Origin: Gryganskiella cystojenkinii
Taxonomy: Eukaryota > Mortierellomycota > Mortierellomycetes > Mortierellales > Mortierellaceae
Length of the DNA: 15,345 bases
NCBI GenBank assembly: GCA_015852425.1
Contig: JAAAIG010000892.1
Coordinates: 1 to 15,345 of the forward strand
Reading direction: 5' to 3'
Position numbers and translations under genes: made by a program. Within the stretch, counting starts at the first letter, position 1; each line of letters starts with the position of its first letter. Below the pieces are notes generated by a model that saw only the letters and a program-made list of their open reading frames with translations, was not told where the DNA came from and made no database searches. Positions 1 through 9,514 of this stretch are shown piece after piece.

Positions 1-712
1 GAAGCTTCTTGGTGCCCCAACGATGGGTGACACCCTCGAAACCGTGACCCTTGGTGACGGCAATGACATCGATCATCTCATCCTGCTCCAAGACAGAGTT
101 GATATCGACGGTCTTCTCAAAGTGCTCGTAGGCAAAGTTGACCTTGTCGGCGACGGAGCCACCGTTCAACTGGACCTCCATAACGTGAGCCTTCTTCTGA
201 CCAATCTTGACCTTGCGGACCTGAGTGTGGACAATGACACGGACGACAGAGCAGTACTTCTTGATGCGCTCGAGCTCGCGGAGGACGGGCTTGGCACCGT
301 TGGAGTGCTGCTTGGCGTACTTGGTGAAGGCCTTTTTCTTGGAGCGGTACCAGTTCTTGTAGAAGCGACGCTTCAACTCCTCGGACAAGTGCTCAGCCCA
401 GACGGTGGTCAAGGAGCGGAGACCGCGGGGGGTCTCGACGTAACCGACAACACCGACGACAACCATGGGGGGAGTCTCGATGATGGTGACGGCCTCGACA
501 ATCTCCTTCTTGTGCATCTTGGAACCGGGACGGTCGAGATCACGAACGACGTGAGTCATACCGGCCTTGTAACCCATGAAGGCGGTCAAGTGGACGGGCT
601 TGGAGGCATCATCCTTGGGGAAGGACTTGGCCTTACCGCGGTGACGGGCAGCGCGCTTGCGGGGAAGGAACCCGAGGGAACCGTGGCGTGGTCTCTCAAA
701 CTTACGGTGAGA
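1..712 (-). CDS. RPL3: 60S ribosomal protein L3 (uL3), main coding exon, 3' part outside window
   Basis: Large-subunit protein whose long loop reaches the peptidyl-transferase centre. On the minus strand 712-2 reads without a stop as residues 2-238, beginning [20 protein letters not shown] and including the family blocks [55 protein letters not shown] and [19 protein letters not shown]. Compared with the yeast protein from memory (about 387 aa), alignment is gap-free to Leu238, so the window ends five residues before the methylated His243 and 17 before Trp255 of the W-finger. The initiator Met is not encoded here: TCT for Ser2 is directly preceded by an acceptor (CTAG, minus strand 716-713), with a branch-like TTAAC about 45 nt upstream. 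So an upstream exon supplies the ATG. Codon choice is strongly biased to C-ending and AAG codons, as expected of a highly expressed gene. Identification is secure; the 3' end is missing only because of the window edge. Confidence 0.97.
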
Positions 713-1215
713 CTAGATTGTCGATTGGAACAAGAAAGGAGTTTTCCTTTGGGGTTAATGGCTGCAATGTCAAAGGGGCGGAATGGATCCCCAAGTTCCA
801 CTATGAATCCGTGATGAATTGATCCTTGAAGGAGTGGCATTGTCCTGTTATTGATAAGAACGCTCCTTTTTGATTCCGCTGCATGGCTGTTCTCCCGTTT
901 GTTTGCTTTCGTCAAAGACGACGGGCTATTCGAAACAGAGAGACTGCATGTCGAAAAAAGCTCCGAGATGTCACAGCTACTGCTCTCCTGCCGAGATTGA
1001 TGTCGACGGTGACAATGATGATGATGCCAGTCAATGAGTTGTTGCGAGTGTCGTTGCTGTTATCGGATGAATTTAGTTTCGATATATGGCTGAATGTCGA
1101 GAACGGATGGATGGATGGATAAATGGATGGATAGCTGGATGGATCCAGGTCATCCTGATCCAAGAGATCCCGTATTGCAGCTGAGGTTGAAAAATATTTC
1201 AATTTGTAGTACCAT
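713..1215 (-). other. RPL3: Probable RPL3 start codon (1215-1213) and first intron (1212-713)
   Basis: Because the main exon starts at Ser2, the ATG must lie upstream. Of the minus-strand ATGs I found between 713 and 1215, only the one at 1215-1213 is immediately followed by GT (ATG then GTACTA), so exon 1 would contribute just the start codon. It sits behind a pyrimidine-rich leader on the minus strand (about 1255-1225, containing TTTTTTTGTTCTCTCTCTTTCC), which looks like a ribosomal-protein gene start region. The intron would be 500 nt, much longer than the 96-127 nt typical of this window. The donor GTACTA is only a fair match, so a more distant exon 1 cannot be excluded. The intron has no long conserved-looking reading frame. 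Confidence 0.5.
1105..1144. repeat. GGAT tetranucleotide microsatellite
   Basis: Four perfect GGAT units (1105-1120) followed by AAAT, two more GGAT units, AGCT and two more GGAT units. It lies inside the presumed first intron of RPL3, near its 5' end on the minus strand. It is probably a neutral, length-variable repeat. Confidence 0.85.
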
Positions 1216-1496
1216 TGCGTGGTTGTTAGGAAAGAGAGAGAACAAAAAAAGATTTGGTGTCGGCCAGCTCCTTTTGATTGATTGATTCGAGGCGGACAAA
1301 CACACACACACGACAAGCCACCGGTTTTGTTGCTTCCTCAAAGCAGTCCTTGAACACTGAAAAATATCGAGGAGACCTGCTCGTTCAGTCTCCACCGGAC
1401 TTTGAGGACAGCAAACAAAACGGTCAGCGACTACGCCATTTTCATCATTACCTTGCATTCATTCATTCCCTTGAACGAAAACCAAAAAGGCGAACC
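1216..1496. promoter_or_regulatory. Divergent RPL3 / RIO1 promoter region
   Basis: Only about 281 nt separate the proposed RPL3 ATG (minus) from the RIO1 ATG (plus), so both genes must start transcription in or near this interval. It contains a TTGATTGATTGATTC run (1274-1288), a CA-repeat (about 1299-1311), and TGAAAAATATC at 1358-1368, which resembles the yeast ribosome-biogenesis RRPE element (TGAAAAATTTT). A closer copy, TGAAAAATATT, lies at 1188-1198 just inside the presumed RPL3 intron. No convincing TATA box was seen in either direction. The promoter role follows from gene layout; the element assignments are inference. Confidence 0.6.
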
Positions 1497-3692
1497 ATGG
1501 CAACCCCACCACAAGACGAGCACATTGCTGTCGAGAACAGCGTCGACCTTCCCGACACTGCAAACCAAGACGATATCGATTATGACTCGGACGACGACTA
1601 CAACCAGGACCTCGAGGACGAACTGAACGACTTTGATGGCTGGGACAATGCCACCGGTGGTAACGTCTATCTATATTTTCTCGACTTTGACTTTGCCTGC
1701 AAATCACAAAACTTCAGGCTCTCTCTGGACAGAATAATAACAGAGGAACCTTTCCCTCTCACTCTCAACCCTCCTTAGACTTTACAAAGCAGTACAACCG
1801 TCTCCGTCATCAACTCCAGCCTAACAAGAACACAGGGCCGGTCGTCGTCGCCCCTGCTGCCAACATCCCCCGCAAGACACATGTTGCTCCCAAGAAGGCC
1901 GTCGACGTGGCTCAACAAAAGGACGAGGACTCAAAAATGCTTGGAGATCAGATCGACGCTCTCAGTACAAAGTTCGAGGGACGTATCCATCTTGGAGAGA
2001 GCGCACCGTCTGTAGCTGAGATCAAGATGGGAAGCAAAAAGGCTGCTGGAGACAGGTACGACCATAGCATGGCTCGATTGTGATGATGGCATGTCAAAAT
2101 ATTATCTGTGATCTGTATGGTGGGGCAAGATGACTGATTCTATCCTTGACTTTACTTTCTCCTTGATAATAGAGCAAAGAATACTGACAAGTCAGATCGC
2201 GCAACATCCGATCAAGTACTGGATCCCCGCACACGTATCATTTTGTTCAAGATGTTGAATCGCAACATTATCTATGAAGTCAACGGCTGTATCAGTACAG
2301 GAAAGGAGGTATGCCAAAGGAAGAAAGAAAAATACCATGCGGACGAAACTCTTTTCGATTACGAGGCAGAGCATTGCGTGTTAAACATTTTTTTTTTCTT
2401 TTTCTCTTTCTCCTTAGGCCAACGTGTATCACGCAAGGACAGAGGAAGGCGAGCACAGAGCCATCAAGATCTACAAAACATCTATCTTGGTCTTTAAGGA
2501 TCGTGATCGCTATGTCTCTGGAGAGTATCGTTTCCGTCATGGATACAACAAGTCCAACCCTCGCAAGATGGTCAAGATTTGGGCCGAGAAGGAGATGAGA
2601 AACTTGAAACGTCTTTGGACAGCTGGCATTCCTTGTCCAGAACCCCTGGTCCTTCGTATGCACGTCCTCGTCATGGGTTTCCTCGGCGACAAGAATGGAT
2701 GGGCATATCCTCGTCTCAAGGACGCCCAAATTGATGCGGACCGATACCCAGCATTGTATTTCCAATTGGTCAAGTACATGCGCATCATGTACCAGACCTG
2801 TCATTTGGTTCACGCTGATCTTTCCGAGTACAATATTCTCTACCACTCCAAGACGTTGTACATCATCGATGTCTCCCAGTCGGTTGAGCACGATCACCCT
2901 CACGCGTTCAACTTTTTGCGTATGGATATCACGAACGTCTCGGATTACTTTAGGAAAAAGCGTGTCGATGTCATGGGCCAGAAGGAACTCTTTGACTTTA
3001 TCACAGATGTCAGCATCGAGATGACAGAGGAGGCCATGGACAATGAACTCGAACGGATCCAGCAAAGTCAACCAGTGAACGAGACCGTGGCTGAGGCCGA
3101 AAAGCGCAAGGTCGACGATGCCGTTTTCGCTCAGTCGTACATTCCTCGCCATCTGGAGGAGGTCATTGATGTAGAGAGAGATGTGCGCAAGGTCCTGGAG
3201 GGCAACACAGAAGGGCTGCTGTACACAAAGATGACTGGTATCAAGGACGTAGACGAGCGACCCAAGACATCAGAGACCGAGACAGACACCGCCCCATCAG
3301 AGTCCAAAGAGGCCGATACCAAGAAGTCAAAATCCAAATCCAAGTCAAAAACTGTCGATTTCTCAGTTGGTGAGGAATCCTCGGGTCAAGTCACAAAGAA
3401 TCAAGGGGACGAGCGAGTCAAGCAGGAAGTAGGCGAGGATCAAGATGACGACGAGGTGGAGGAGAATGATGAAGACGAGAGTGACTCCGAAGACGAAGAT
3501 GAAGAAGAAGAAGACGATGATGACGATGACGAGTTCAAGAAACAGGCGCGCGGAAAGCGTAACGAGGACAAGGAGGCAAAGAAGGAGCGCAAGTTGAAGA
3601 GCAAAGAGGAGGCGCGCGAGAAGCGCAAAAACAAGATTCCCAAGGCAGACAAGAAGCGAAAGGTCAAGACGACTTCAACCAAGAAGAAATGA
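1497..3692 (+). CDS. RIO1: RIO1 atypical serine kinase/ATPase, four exons
   Basis: Cytoplasmic RIO-family kinase/ATPase that acts in the last steps of 40S subunit maturation. Exons 1497-1659, 1779-2055, 2173-2308 and 2418-3692 join in frame (1851 nt, 616 aa); introns are 119, 117 and 109 nt with GT/AG ends. The ATG has A at -3 and G at +4. Visible parts: acidic N-terminus (about residues 25-50); the RIO1 signature running into the flexible P-loop, STGKEANVYHA (188-198, spanning the third intron); catalytic Lys209 in [10 protein letters not shown]; catalytic Asp326 and Asn331 in [11 protein letters not shown]; metal-binding Asp343 in [15 protein letters not shown]. All key residues are present. 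The tail after about 480 is low-complexity: Ser/Lys repeats, an Asp/Glu block (about 533-567), then a Lys/Arg-rich end, making it longer than yeast Rio1 (484 aa) or human RIOK1 (568 aa). RIO1 rather than RIO2 or RIO3 is indicated by the STGKEANVYHA and [14 protein letters not shown] blocks. Confidence 0.96.
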
Positions 3693-4245
3693 GAGGAGAA
3701 AGAGAATGATAGAGAGAGGCATAATCGCATTAAAAGAGTAGAAAACATCAATCTTTGGAAAGAGGAGACGCACAGCCCTGGTTGTTTCGATCTGAGTTAA
3801 GGGGTTTGACGGGTATCCATTTTTTTTTTTTTTTTCGTTTCTTTTTGCGCAGAGCGGAGAGGACAATTCGGTACGGAGACTGACTGGCTGAATAACTTTT
3901 TCTCTTACTCCATTACCCAGCCCTTTGTTCATTCCACCACAACCACCAACCATCAACTCTCATCAACTCTCATCTACATTTTGTGAATCCCCTTGAAGAG
4001 TCCCTTTTTTTTGCTTCTAATCTGATCAGCATACACCGACGTCTTTGTCTGTCCCCATGCTCTTAAAGAAACACACCCTTCCCTGAGCACTCTTTTTCGC
4101 TTTCTTTGTTATTTTATATCAGTTTTGGCCAGACAACGACTTGGACCCCTGTCTCCCTGCCACAGTTCGTTCAGCAAGAGACCCATTCCTCCTTTTCCTC
4201 CTCCTCCTCCTCTTCCTCCTCTTCCTCTTCCTCCTCCTGTAGACC
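3693..4245 (+). promoter_or_regulatory. RIO1 3' untranslated region and promoter/leader of the transcription-factor gene
   Basis: No coding sequence is supported here. It holds a T16 run (3820-3835), a tandem CATCAACTCT duplication (3951-3970), a TATA-like TTTTATATC (4112-4120) about 130 nt before the next ATG, and a long pyrimidine tract directly before that ATG. The RIO1 polyadenylation site probably lies in the AT-rich part before about 3840, but there is no perfect AATAAA near the stop. Transcript ends cannot be fixed from sequence alone. Confidence 0.45.
4190..4245 (+). repeat. CTC/TTC pyrimidine tract ending in TGTAG just before the start codon
   Basis: About 50 nt of nearly pure CTCCTC/CTTCCTC repeats are followed by TGTAG at 4238-4242, then ACC and the ATG at 4246. 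A polypyrimidine tract plus YAG is what a 3' splice site looks like, so this may end a 5'-leader intron; it could equally be a pyrimidine-rich initiator/leader. The same repeat produces meaningless Ser/Pro or Arg/Gly reading frames in other frames. Confidence 0.6.
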
Positions 4246-7200
4246 ATGCCCACAGCCCCGTCCACGCCTTCTTTGCCCCAGGTTTCGTTCGTGAACCTGT
4301 ACTCGGAGGACCCATGGAAGAAGCGGCAGCGGGTGCGCATCCAGCAGGCATGTTCAGAGTGCCGTCGTCAAAAGATCAAGTGCGATGGTCAAAAGCCATG
4401 CAAGTCCTGCAAGAAGAGTGAACGAAGCTGCATCTACAACACCTCAAACTCGTCTTCATCCTCCCCTTCGCATCCCCATGGAGATGAGAACGAGGACTCG
4501 TCCCATACTTCGTCTTCAACAGAGGCAGCCCAGTTCACTTTTGCTGATCAGCATCAACAGCATCAACAAAGTGAACCGGACCAGCACCAGTCAGAGTCTC
4601 AGCCGAAACAGCAACAGCCCCCAGCCTCCTCCTCTTCCTCCTCTTCCTCCCACGAAGCCCCAGCTCATCCGCACTCTCCTCATCCCTACGCAAAGCCCAG
4701 CGACCATCACCATTCTCGCCATCATCATCACAGCAGTCACCATCACCGAAGTACTGATCTGGCCCATGTCAAACAAGAGCCCTCGGAGAGCAACAGTAAA
4801 CCCTCCCCTCTCCGCAAGGATTCTAAGCAGGACCGCAGGCACCTTGATCCGTCCGAGAGCAGGACCAAAATGCAGGTCAAGGACATTGGCAAGTATGGCG
4901 TGCCCCTGGACGAGTGGCAAAAGCAGGACACTTCGTCCGAGTCCATGAACCCCCGTAAGAATGGTAAGCACTTGCTATTATATAAGCTTGAGGCGCCTTT
5001 TTTTTTGAGTTCCGGGAGTATGGTGGGGTCGACGCAGAAAGAGCATAAGAGACTGAGAGCGACAGGAATACAGAGAGACAGATAGAGAGATAGAAAGACA
5101 GAGACAGAAAGACACAGCGAGCGTTAGACCGAGGGACATGAGACATCAATCCAACACCCCGGAAGAGGATCCAAAAAAGGGGACTGATGTGTCCCTCAAT
5201 TGGACAGGGACTCTCGCGGGTTCCTCCGAGAGAGGGAGGTCGTGCGCCATTGTTTTGATGAATGAGTGACTTTAACGAATGGGCTGAGCAGCGGGACAAA
5301 CAGAGAGGGAACCACAATTGACAGCTTGTAACAGCCTTCCTTTAAAGAAGCATGTTCTTTTTGTCTCTGTTTCTTGTTGGGTGCCCATTGGCGTGATGTA
5401 AAGTGTTGGGGGGCGTAAAAAGCGGTATACACAAATGTCCGATATTTGGGCCAAACCGTACGATGTACCATGTCGACGGTATTAAAAATTATGCTCTCTC
5501 TTTCTGACACCGACTGATCCTTCTTTTTATAGGTCCATCGACCTCACCTGCCTCTGCTGGGTCCTCGGACCACACATCAGGAGGCGTCAGCGAAGGACCT
5601 GAGACCCTTCCTTCTGCGCCCATGTTTCCGACCTACCTTCAGGCACCGACCGCTCAGGATCTCCGTCAACAGCAGCAGCGTTTACACTTTCAACTTTTGC
5701 AACAACAGCAACATCAACAGCAACAACAACAACAACAACACCAATTACAGCAGCTGAGCCAACCTCCGAGCCAAACACCGAGCACGAGTCAGACTCCAAT
5801 GTTGGTTCAGTCTCCTCCTGTGAACTCTATTCAGGACATCAACACATGCATCGACGATCTGGAAAGCAAGCACACCCACAACACTCTTGTCTATATTATG
5901 GAGTCGCTCAAGTTGACCGACACTGCAAACCAGACGTCACGAAAGTCGTATGATCTGGTGGTCGAGAAAAAATCGGAAGATCTAAACACGATACCCGCAG
6001 AGATGAGTCTTCCCTCAGATCTCTCGTTGCCTATGCGATCAACAGACCTTCCCAGCATTGAGATTAGGGACCACCTTGTCGATACCTACTTTACGTACCG
6101 GTATCCGATTTGGCCCATTGTCCACAAGACAATCTTTCTCCGTCAGTTGCACGACCCCAACAGCACACCGTCGCTTTTACTCCTGAACGCCCTTTTTGCA
6201 TATGCGTCAAGATATTCGACCTGGCAAGTTCTACGATCGGATCCGGAGCGACCCGAGACTGCCGGGCAGCTCTTCTTGGAACGAGCCCAAGCTATGCTCC
6301 CTGCCTTCTTGATGGCACCTCGACTTTCGACCGTACAAGCGCTCCTCTTCCTCGCCCAACTTGAGGACAACTCGACTCAACGGCACACATACCACAGTAT
6401 GGCAGTGCGGATGGCTCAACTTTTGGACTTGCACAAGAACTGCAAGCACATGGGCTTGCCTGACGAGGAACGCGAGACCCGTCGTTGTATCTGGTGGACA
6501 TGCTATATGAACGATCGTCTACTTGCCCTCTCAACAAGGAAACCGTCCATTATCCACGACGGCGATTGTAACATCGACCTGCCCTTCCAGGAACACATCT
6601 ACGATGGCCCTGGCAACAACTCGGTCTCGTTATCACACTATTATTCTCCACCGCAACTCTTCCATCAACTGCTGCTGCTGAGCAAGATTGTTGGAGGCGT
6701 ACTCAAGCACTTTACTCGAGTTGCCAACAAGCGCTACCGCAGTCCTGACGCCCATGAGGTCGCGTTGACTTCCCTGGACGAATCCCTTTTTACCTGGCTC
6801 GCATCCTTGCCTGATCACCTTCAGTACACTCCAGCAACGGATGCAACGACCACGAAGACACTCCCATCGCCCTATGTCGCTGCTCTCCACCTGTACTTTT
6901 ACTCGATCCTGCACACGTTGCACAACCCTTACATGGACTCTTCGAACCCACGGGCGACTGCAGACATGCCAAAATCGTCTCCATCTCCTGAACGATGCAC
7001 CCTGGCAGCGTCCATGATTACAGGCCTGTCTAGATCTCTCTGCTTCCAACCTCAGTATGGACTCAATTTCGGTACGCAGTGCTACGCCATCCTCCACTCT
7101 GCCATTATGCATCTCACCAACACGTGCAACACGACATCGTATCAGAGCTTAAAGTCGAAATCGCAGTTTATATCGACACTGAGCGTGATCAAGGCCTATT

Positions 7201-8756
7201 CACAGCATTATGCGTTTGAAGGCGTCAAGAAGAGCTCGGACGTTATGGATAATATCTACAACTGGCAGGTAGCCAGACATCAGGACGAAAGCCCGAGTCC
7301 CTCAATTGGATCGGTGGGCACGGCAGTATCGTCGCCTAGTTTAGGAGCCACAGTGATGAGAGAGGTCAAGCATCCGGACCACCACCACGTCTTGCACCAC
7401 CTGCATCATCCGTATCTCCGATCGGACTCTACACCATCGAGCCCTCGGTTAGGACCCAATACTGGGACCAGCGCCAATTTCCCTGCTCTATGTATCCCTT
7501 CCTCTCCAGCCGCAACCCACGAGAGCTCGCTCTCTTCCAGGACCCGGTCGCCTCATCCCTATCTGTCAACACACAATAACAGTGTGTCGACCAGCATTGC
7601 CAACACTCCTACTGGTACAGGAAGTCCACGATTGAATCCCGAGGCGGACCGAAGACCCGGTGGCAGTGGTCAGGTATCGATCCCTGTCTCTTCATCAGCG
7701 GCGGACTTTGTCGACTGTTCGTCAAAACCAACTGCAGAGGCACAGGCGCTTCTGTCGGATATCTATAGTTCGAACCCGACGATCACGTTCGACAACGGAC
7801 GTGTATCGCCCTTGGACTCGACTTCTCTTGGAGCGATTCTCGGCTTCGAATTGCCTCATAGCTCGAACGAGGAGGAAGACAATGCCTATTGGAACGCGCA
7901 AGCTAACTCCCTAGGAGGCATGGATGGTTGGAATCAGCAGTTGATGACGGCGCAAGAGCATGTCTCGTACAAGGGTACAGTTGGAGGCCCGGCCAATTAC
8001 CTGGGAGGAAACAACAGTTTTGGATCTTTGGAGCCCAACTATTTCGATACAATTGCACCCGGAGTCGACTTTTCTGGATTCGGTGTTGGTGCCACAGGTT
8101 CGGATTTCGGCTCGACTTTTGGCGGCCCAATGATGGGTGTGAGTCATAATTTGGCGTTTCAAACTATTCAGCAGCGCGAGCAAGATCAGCGTCAGCAAAA
8201 CCAGAACCGACTCTTGTCCAGGACAGCGCAACAGCTCCAACAACAACACCAGCAACAGCAGCAACACCAACAGCAACACCAACAACAACCACAATCGCAA
8301 CAACAGTCATTATTTCCGACTTCGCCTGTAAACTCGCAGCAACAGCCACAACTACAACAACAACAGCAACAAGATGGATCACAGGTGTTTATCAAGCAAG
8401 AGCCGTTCCAGTTCTCTCAGGACCTCGTTAATCAAGTGTACCAAAAGACGTTGGCAGTGATGGAAAACGATCCAGACCCGAGTAATAACCAGAATGCGAT
8501 ACTTTCTCGAGCGAGCTCGAGTCCGTTGTCGGGAATGACACTACCTGTGCCAATGTTAAAATCCGAAGGTCAAGATGTTCAACAGCAAGGGCTGCTACAG
8601 CGACAGTTGTCCGAGGGCCGAGAGGGCGATAATAGTCTTGTGATACCAACAGTGGACATGACTTCCGACGGGGTCGTGAACTACTTTGAGTCGCCGCTGG
8701 AAGGACTGGCAGTTGACGATACCGCGATGGAGGATATTGCCGAGGAGACGTGGTAG
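4246..8756 (+). CDS. Zn2Cys6 zinc-cluster transcription factor with fungal-specific regulatory domain
   Basis: Probable nuclear sequence-specific regulator. Exons 4246-4963 and 5533-8756 join in frame (3942 nt, 1313 aa); the junction codon is Gly240. The binuclear zinc cluster is at residues 36-62 (Cys36, 39, 46, 52, 55, 62; spacing C-x2-C-x6-C-x5-C-x2-C-x6-C), preceded by a basic stretch KKRQRVR. Next come Ser-, Gln- and His-rich linkers (about 65-165), a Gln-rich block (285-315), then the fungal transcription-factor regulatory domain (PF04082-like) from about 420 to 690, recognisable from YRYPIWPIVHKTIF, STVQALLFLAQLE and RRCIWWTCYMNDRLLALS. The C-terminal half is disordered, with a second Gln-rich block (about 1119-1186) and an acidic end, a plausible activation domain. 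The ATG is the first in frame and has A at -3. Targets and pathway cannot be read from sequence, so no symbol is given; it is not specific enough to call XlnR, Cat8 or another named member. Confidence 0.93.
4964..5532 (+). other. Long (569 nt) intron of the transcription-factor gene
   Basis: Donor G|GTAAGC at 4964 and acceptor TTTTTATAG at 5532 flank a stretch with stops in every frame; joining the exons keeps the frame. It is about five times longer than the typical intron in this window. It includes a purine-rich GACAGA/GATAGA repeat region (about 5070-5130) and no recognisable gene. If it is not removed, translation runs 40 codons into it and stops at 5083-5085. Confidence 0.85.
5667..5760 (+). 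repeat. CAA/CAG repeat encoding the first polyglutamine block
   Basis: Mixed CAA and CAG codons, with a few CAT and CAC, encode a Gln-rich block at about residues 285-315 of the zinc-cluster protein. The mixture of codons suggests the Gln-rich character is maintained, or at least that the tract is not a recent pure-repeat expansion. Confidence 0.85.
8170..8372 (+). repeat. CAA/CAG/CAC repeats encoding the second Gln-rich block
   Basis: About 200 nt of interrupted CAA, CAG and CAC codons encode a Gln/His-rich block (about residues 1119-1186) between the regulatory domain and the acidic C-terminus. On the opposite strand it gives artefactual Val/Ala- or Cys-rich frames. Confidence 0.85.
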
Positions 8757-9514
8757 TAGTATCAATTTTATTTTATTTTTGAATGGCAGCAAATGTAGAT
8801 ATCCCCAGTTTTTTTTTGCTTTTTTTGTTTTTGTTTTGGAGCCTTCACTACTCTTCCCCCCCTCTGCTACGCTACCATTGTTTTTTTTACTTCTTTGTTC
8901 GACTTGACAAGACTACACTAAGTCCCTCTCGATAACTATGCATTGGGAGGGTGGTTGTGGAAAAGGAACAACACAAGCCACAGAGATGGGAATAGACTGC
9001 TTTTTTTTGACTCCGCCCATCAAATCCATGTGACCTCATTTATTTTTATTTTTTACTCGCAAGAAGAGAAAGAACAGAAAACTGCGATGCAGTTTTTTTG
9101 TGTGTGTCATTCATTCTCTTTGATTGCCACCAACAAATCAATCAAAGGAAAAGGAAGAAGGTTTAATCGACGTTTATTGAGAGTGCAATCACCTCCTCGC
9201 ACTCACATCAGCCATACTCTCCTTGAAGCACACCATCACTCTCTCATACCCACTCCTTCCACACTCTCATTTCTGTGACAAACGAGGTACCGCCAGCGAA
9301 TAGTGCCTGCGCCTGACTGACTGTGCTCAAATCATTCCTTCGAAGAAAAACTCACTCGTGCGCCCACTTTACGTTTATTTGTCATCAGGTCGTCCTTTCT
9401 TCCCATATTCGTATATATCTTTTCTTTTTTCTCTTCTCATTTATTTATATTCTCAATCTCTCTGCTGCCGTTTGTACATTATCCATTTCACACCCCTTCC
9501 TCATCGACTCGGTC
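8757..9514. promoter_or_regulatory. Intergenic: 3' end of the transcription-factor gene and promoter of the helicase gene
   Basis: No supported coding sequence. Directly after the stop is an AT-rich stretch (TTTTATTTTATTTTT, 8766-8780) and several T-runs, a likely 3'-end processing region. Toward the helicase gene there is a TATATATC (9412-9419) followed by pyrimidine-rich TTTCTTTTTTCTCTTCTC, the most promoter-like part. The frame upstream of the helicase ATG is open back to 9323 but without an in-frame ATG, so it is treated as leader. Confidence 0.45.
9412..9419 (+). promoter_or_regulatory. Candidate TATA box of the Rad5/HLTF-like gene
   Basis: TATATATC lies about 95 nt upstream of the proposed ATG (9515) and is followed by a pyrimidine-rich stretch that could contain the transcription start. 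Position and sequence are suggestive only. Confidence 0.3.

Noticed and set aside
23..814. A 263-codon plus-strand open frame over RPL3
   Set aside because: It is antisense to the highly conserved RPL3 coding exon. The Leu/Asp/Gly-rich composition is what the complement of biased RPL3 codons produces.
713..1212. Possible box C/D snoRNA in the RPL3 intron
   Set aside because: GTGATGA and ATGATGATG strings occur, but on the plus strand, antisense to the host transcript. I found no TGATGA-type C box with a paired CTGA on the minus strand.
3440..3751. Minus-strand poly-Ser open frame
   Set aside because: Complement of the Asp/Glu-coding GAC/GAA repeats of RIO1.
4109..4351. Gly/Arg-rich minus-strand frames near the transcription-factor start
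   Set aside because: Produced by the complement of the CTC/TTC pyrimidine tract; no conserved motif.
8192..8395. Cys-rich minus-strand open frame that could be mistaken for a secreted cysteine-rich protein
   Set aside because: Antisense of the CAA/CAG/CAC polyglutamine repeat. The Cys spacing simply follows the trinucleotide repeat.
8943..9278. A 111-codon plus-strand open frame in the intergenic region
   Set aside because: No ATG at its start, no recognisable domain, and AT-rich, Phe/His/Ser-rich content typical of non-coding sequence.
9323..9514. N-terminal extension of the helicase upstream of 9515
   Set aside because: The frame is open but has no ATG before 9515, and the region looks like a TATA/pyrimidine-rich promoter and leader.
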